A DNA stretch of 9,378 nucleotides. Origin: Microcaldota archaeon (GTDB lineage: Archaea > Micrarchaeota > Micrarchaeia > Micrarchaeales > Micrarchaeaceae). Below, piece by piece: positions 7,244-9,378 of this stretch. Numbering within the stretch: the stretch's first letter is position 1; every line of letters starts with the position of its first letter. Under the pieces are notes generated by a model, which was not told the DNA's origin, made no database searches, and was given only the letters and a program-made list of their open reading frames with translations. The DNA is taken from assembly GCA_028867845.1 (NCBI GenBank), contig JAGWFU010000019.1:1-9378 (forward strand), written 5' to 3'. A program made the position numbers and the translations under genes.

Positions 7244-7258
7244 TATATATGAATTTCG
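7244..7258 (-). promoter_or_regulatory. TATA/BRE-like promoter of the thrS operon
   Basis: Read on the minus strand, an A-rich BRE-like stretch (CGAAATTC, 7258-7251) is followed by ATATATA (7250-7244). With the usual archaeal spacing of about 25 bases from the TATA centre, transcription would start near 7221, leaving only a few bases before the ATG at 7216. No Shine-Dalgarno sequence is visible there, which fits a nearly leaderless transcript. A second TATA-like run at 7280-7271 is partly palindromic and could also be used on this strand with a longer leader. Confidence 0.6.
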
Positions 7259-7263
7259 TTGCG

Positions 7264-7278
7264 GATAAAGTATATATA
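7264..7278 (+). promoter_or_regulatory. TATA/BRE-like promoter of the Ig-like surface protein gene
   Basis: GATAAAG (7264-7270) is followed by TATATATA (7271-7278), a close match to an archaeal BRE plus TATA box. Initiation would be expected around 7299-7302. That is 7-10 bases before the TTG at 7309 and about 26 bases before the ATG at 7327. Its centre lies about 27 bases from the TATA element of the divergent thrS operon, so the two promoters could compete or be co-regulated. Confidence 0.6.
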
Positions 7279-7326
7279 TTATGAAAACCGAGATTAACCT
7301 ACTAGGCATTGAGAGAATACGAGCTT

Positions 7327-9186
7327 ATGCACAGATACATCGCTGCAGCACTGTTGATGTCGCTTTTTGGCCTTACCTTCGGCGTTGGGATAGCGCACGC
7401 GCAGCTATTCCCGACCACTAAGGCCTCAGCCCTCAACATCTCCGTGTCTACCCCGTTCCAGACCGTCCCTGTTGGCAGTGTATGCACCGCAGGTGCATGC
7501 AGCACTCCATCACAGGCGGACATAGAGGCCTGCGCCTATGGCGGAAAGCCTCCTTACTTCATGGTTGTCTACAGCAACAACCAGCAGGTCGCTAGCGCAG
7601 GAGTGCCTGGATGCTACTACTACACGTTCACACCACAGAGCCCTGGCATGTACGCGATAAAGTTCAAGGCAACCGACAGCTCACCCACCCCAAACATCGC
7701 GACCGCCTCGGCAACTATATCCGCCACGCAGCAGACCGGCGGCGGGCCGCTCGCCGCATCGCTCTCCCTTGAGAAGGCTGACGTCAACGTAAGCCATCCG
7801 GTCCAGATAGGCATCAACATCCAGGGCGGCGTTGCCCCCTACTCGATTAAGACCTATGCGAACGGTCAGCTGATAAGTTCCGCGAACTCCTATTCGCCTT
7901 ATACATACTCATTCGTTCCGTCGGCTACCGGCGAGTACGTGCTCGACTTCCGCATCTCTGACCTATCCGGCCACACGGCTAACGAGAGCGCCGTGCTCTA
8001 CGCACTGCCTGGCGGCCTTGCGGCTGCCCTATCCTCAAACACGTTATCCATATCGATGAATCAAGCTTACGACACAGTGGAGCCAGGCACTCCCGTCACC
8101 ATAACCGCAACCGCATCCGGCGGCAACTCATCCCGCTATGACATGATACTCACGGACGGCTACGGCGACCAGCTCGCTACCTCACAGACTGGAAGCATCA
8201 GCTACACCTACACGCCCTATCAGGCTGGAACCTACTACCCTATAACAGCGGTGGTCTACGGCACCGGCCACCAGGTCGCGCAGCAGACGGCTTACATAAA
8301 GACAACGCCCATAGTGTCGACAAACGGACAGCTCAATGAGTCGGTGACTCCATTGGGCATATCTGCGGACGTGGGACAGGAGGCGCATTTCAACGTGACC
8401 CCCAGCGGCGGACTGGCACCCTACTATCTCGTCATAAGGGACCAGTACGGCAACCTGGTCAAGACCGCTCAGCTAAACTCCACAAAGCCGTACGAGTTCA
8501 GCACAGTGGGCGGCACCCCAGGTTCGTTCTCTTTCAACTTCGTGATAACCGACTCGCTGGGCTCTGCGATCTCTAAGACGGCCACACTGGTGGCAACCGG
8601 TGCCGCCGTAAGCTCTGCGCAACACAACTACGGGACCATAAACGCAACGCCCGGCCAATCGGTCTCAGTCACAGTCTCACCACACACATACTCCTGCCCA
8701 TGCTCCGTTCTTGTCTACAACAACGGACAGTACCAGCAGGTGGCTGAGATTGCAGCAGGTTCATCATACACGTATTCATTCGTGCCTCCAGTGCCAGGCA
8801 CATACTCAATAAGCTTCCTTGTGCAGTACATGGGAGCGAATTCAAGAGGATACTCTGAGTCGCTGCTTTACGACGTATTCGCCTCAACCTCCGCTATAGA
8901 GGGCAACGCAAACCTGACCCTGTCTGTCAGCCCTCAGTACACAATCGCGGCCGCCCCCGGATCAACAGTGCAGATAACCGCCACAGCAACCGGCGGCAAC
9001 CCTGCTCTCTACAACATAGTGGTCTACGATGGTAAAGGGGATGTCCTGGCCTCATCAACCGCCAATTGGCTTAGCTACTCCTACACCGTGCCCTCCCCCG
9101 CAGGCAGCTACTACCCCTTGACAATAGAGGCATACGACGCCTCTCACCGCACAGTCTCACACATCGTGTACATATACGCCTCATAG
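7327..9186 (+). CDS. Secreted surface protein with six tandem Ig-like/PKD-like domains
   Basis: A 619-residue exported protein of unknown function, counted from ATG 7327. Residues 1-25 form a signal peptide (H2-R3, a hydrophobic core, cleavage expected after A-H-A at 25). Six beta-sandwich repeats of about 90-97 residues follow: roughly 36-133, 141-227, 231-327, 336-424, 433-519 and 528-618. Recurrent marks are G-G-x-x-P-Y early in a repeat and Y-x-Y-x-F-x-P then G-x-Y later. Domains 3 and 6 are the closest pair (I-T-A-T-A-S/T-G-G-N, then A-G-T/S-Y-Y-P). Nine sequons lie at N37, 154, 219, 267, 337, 356, 384, 439 and 529. Cysteines occur only in domain 1 (53, 58, 69, 96) and domain 5 (457, 459). 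The chain ends in the last domain, with no membrane helix or sorting tail, so it is secreted or held by other surface proteins. A TTG at 7309 would add six residues, including two glutamates before the hydrophobic core, which suits a signal peptide less well, but it cannot be excluded. An S-layer-associated or adhesin role is possible. Confidence 0.85.
   Translation: MHRYIAAALLMSLFGLTFGVGIAHAQLFPTTKASALNISVSTPFQTVPVGSVCTAGACSTPSQADIEACAYGGKPPYFMVVYSNNQQVASAGVPGCYYYTFTPQSPGMYAIKFKATDSSPTPNIATASATISATQQTGGGPLAASLSLEKADVNVSHPVQIGINIQGGVAPYSIKTYANGQLISSANSYSPYTYSFVPSATGEYVLDFRISDLSGHTANESAVLYALPGGLAAALSSNTLSISMNQAYDTVEPGTPVTITATASGGNSSRYDMILTDGYGDQLATSQTGSISYTYTPYQAGTYYPITAVVYGTGHQVAQQTAYIKTTPIVSTNGQLNESVTPLGISADVGQEAHFNVTPSGGLAPYYLVIRDQYGNLVKTAQLNSTKPYEFSTVGGTPGSFSFNFVITDSLGSAISKTATLVATGAAVSSAQHNYGTINATPGQSVSVTVSPHTYSCPCSVLVYNNGQYQQVAEIAAGSSYTYSFVPPVPGTYSISFLVQYMGANSRGYSESLLYDVFASTSAIEGNANLTLSVSPQYTIAAAPGSTVQITATATGGNPALYNIVVYDGKGDVLASSTANWLSYSYTVPSPAGSYYPLTIEAYDASHRTVSHIVYIYAS
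7432..9180 (+). repeat. Internal repeat: six Ig-like domain units, apparently two copies of a three-domain block
   Basis: The coding region for domains 1-3 (about 7432-8307) and for domains 4-6 (about 8332-9180) line up as two blocks. Matching motifs recur at nearly constant offset: G-G-K-P-P-Y (residue 72) with G-G-L-A-P-Y (361), offset 289; Y-T-Y-S-F-V-P (192) with the identical Y-T-Y-S-F-V-P (481), offset 289; A-G-T-Y-Y-P (300) with A-G-S-Y-Y-P (592), offset 292. Divergence at DNA level is large, so the duplication is not recent. Confidence 0.55.
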
Positions 9187-9241
9187 GCCTCCTGCCGGGC
9201 TATATGTAGTTCGGTTACCTGCTAAAAAGTGTAAAGTAAAC

Positions 9242-9278
9242 CTGTAAACTCCCCACTTTACAGTATCTTATTCTTTTT
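9242..9278 (+). terminator. Hairpin plus T-tract downstream of the surface protein gene
   Basis: CTGTAAA (9242-9248) and TTTACAG (9257-9263) can form a 7-bp stem with an 8-base loop. CTTATTCTTTTT (9267-9278) follows four bases later. Archaeal transcription ends chiefly at T-tracts, so this is a likely terminator for the gene ending at 9186. The stem is AT-rich and may be incidental or may belong to an operator instead. Confidence 0.45.
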
Positions 9279-9282
9279 CAGA

Positions 9283-9304
9283 GAACCCCAACATATTGGG
9301 GTTC
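9283..9304. repeat. Perfect 9-bp inverted repeat with 4-base centre
   Basis: GAACCCCAA (9283-9291) and TTGGGGTTC (9296-9304) are exact inverse complements around CATA. No T-tract follows on either strand, so it does not look like a terminator. The centre reads ACATATT, a weak TATA-like sequence about 40 bases before the ATG at 9336, so an operator for a dimeric repressor overlapping a promoter is plausible. The terminal hairpin of a mobile element is another possibility. Confidence 0.55.
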
Positions 9305-9335
9305 CCTAGACCAGTTCCCCAGAGTAGAGACACCT

Positions 9336-9378
9336 ATGAGACTACCATCTGAGGTACGACGTTTCGTCGTGAAAAGAT
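9336..9378 (+). CDS. Possible start of a further gene, cut by the right edge
   Basis: An ATG at 9336 opens a frame of 14 codons that runs off the window. It begins M-R-L-P-S-E-V-R-R-F, a basic, helix-prone start of the sort seen in DNA-binding or transposase proteins, but this is far too short to assign. An in-frame stop lies upstream at 9237, and the ATG is the first start codon after it. No good Shine-Dalgarno sequence is visible. It could be a chance frame. The gene-free stretch 9187-9335 before it holds only the T-tract hairpin and the inverted repeat listed separately. Confidence 0.3.
   Translation, partial: MRLPSEVRRFVVKR

Noticed and set aside
7281..7410. ATG at 7281 just after the TATA box as a gene start
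   Set aside because: It opens a short out-of-frame reading frame that lies between the TATA box and the expected transcription start and stops soon after.
9280..9378. Minus-strand frame entering from the right edge and ending at a TGA near 9280
   Set aside because: It is open for about 32 codons, but this is within chance expectation and no motif is recognisable.
9187..9378. CRISPR array, tRNA or other structured RNA in the right-hand intergenic region
   Set aside because: The repeats are too few and irregular for CRISPR, and no cloverleaf or T-loop pattern is visible.

Overview
The window looks like a chromosomal segment of an archaeon. The threonyl-tRNA synthetase carries the archaea-specific N-terminal editing domain, isoleucine is often ATA and arginine often AGG, the one divergent intergenic region has TATA/BRE-like promoter elements placed for almost leaderless transcripts, and the predicted surface proteins are rich in N-x-S/T sequons. 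The short synthetase and compact gene packing would suit a small-genome (for example DPANN-type) archaeon, but that placement is a guess. No rRNA, tRNA, CRISPR array or complete insertion sequence is visible, and no gene-free stretch reaches 300 bases.

Layout: the left edge (1-545, +) holds the C-terminal part of a SagB-type/nitroreductase-fold flavin oxidoreductase. It is followed, on the same strand and closely packed, by a sequon-rich type I membrane protein (564-1400) and a family 2 glycosyltransferase of the dolichyl-phosphate-sugar synthase type (1400-2077). A three-gene minus-strand operon runs towards them from 7216: threonyl-tRNA synthetase, NodU/TobZ-type carbamoyltransferase, and a multi-spanning GT-C (family 39/ArnT-like) glycosyltransferase. 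The two units converge at 2077/2078 with no base between their stop codons. A 110-base divergent promoter region (7217-7326) separates the operon from a large secreted six-domain Ig-like surface protein (7327-9186, +). The last 190 bases hold a terminator-like hairpin with a T-tract, a strong 9-bp inverted repeat and the first 14 codons of a possible further gene.

How the genes may work together: the GT2 enzyme could charge a polyprenyl phosphate with a sugar, and the GT-C membrane enzyme could use such a lipid-linked sugar as donor outside the membrane. This is the same division of labour as AglD and AglS in Haloferax N-glycosylation. The carbamoyltransferase could decorate a sugar or precursor with a carbamoyl group. 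The two sequon-rich exported proteins on either side are natural candidates for the glycoproteins that result. This pathway reading is inference from families and gene order. The individual family assignments are well supported by motifs, except the two surface proteins, which are recognised only by architecture.
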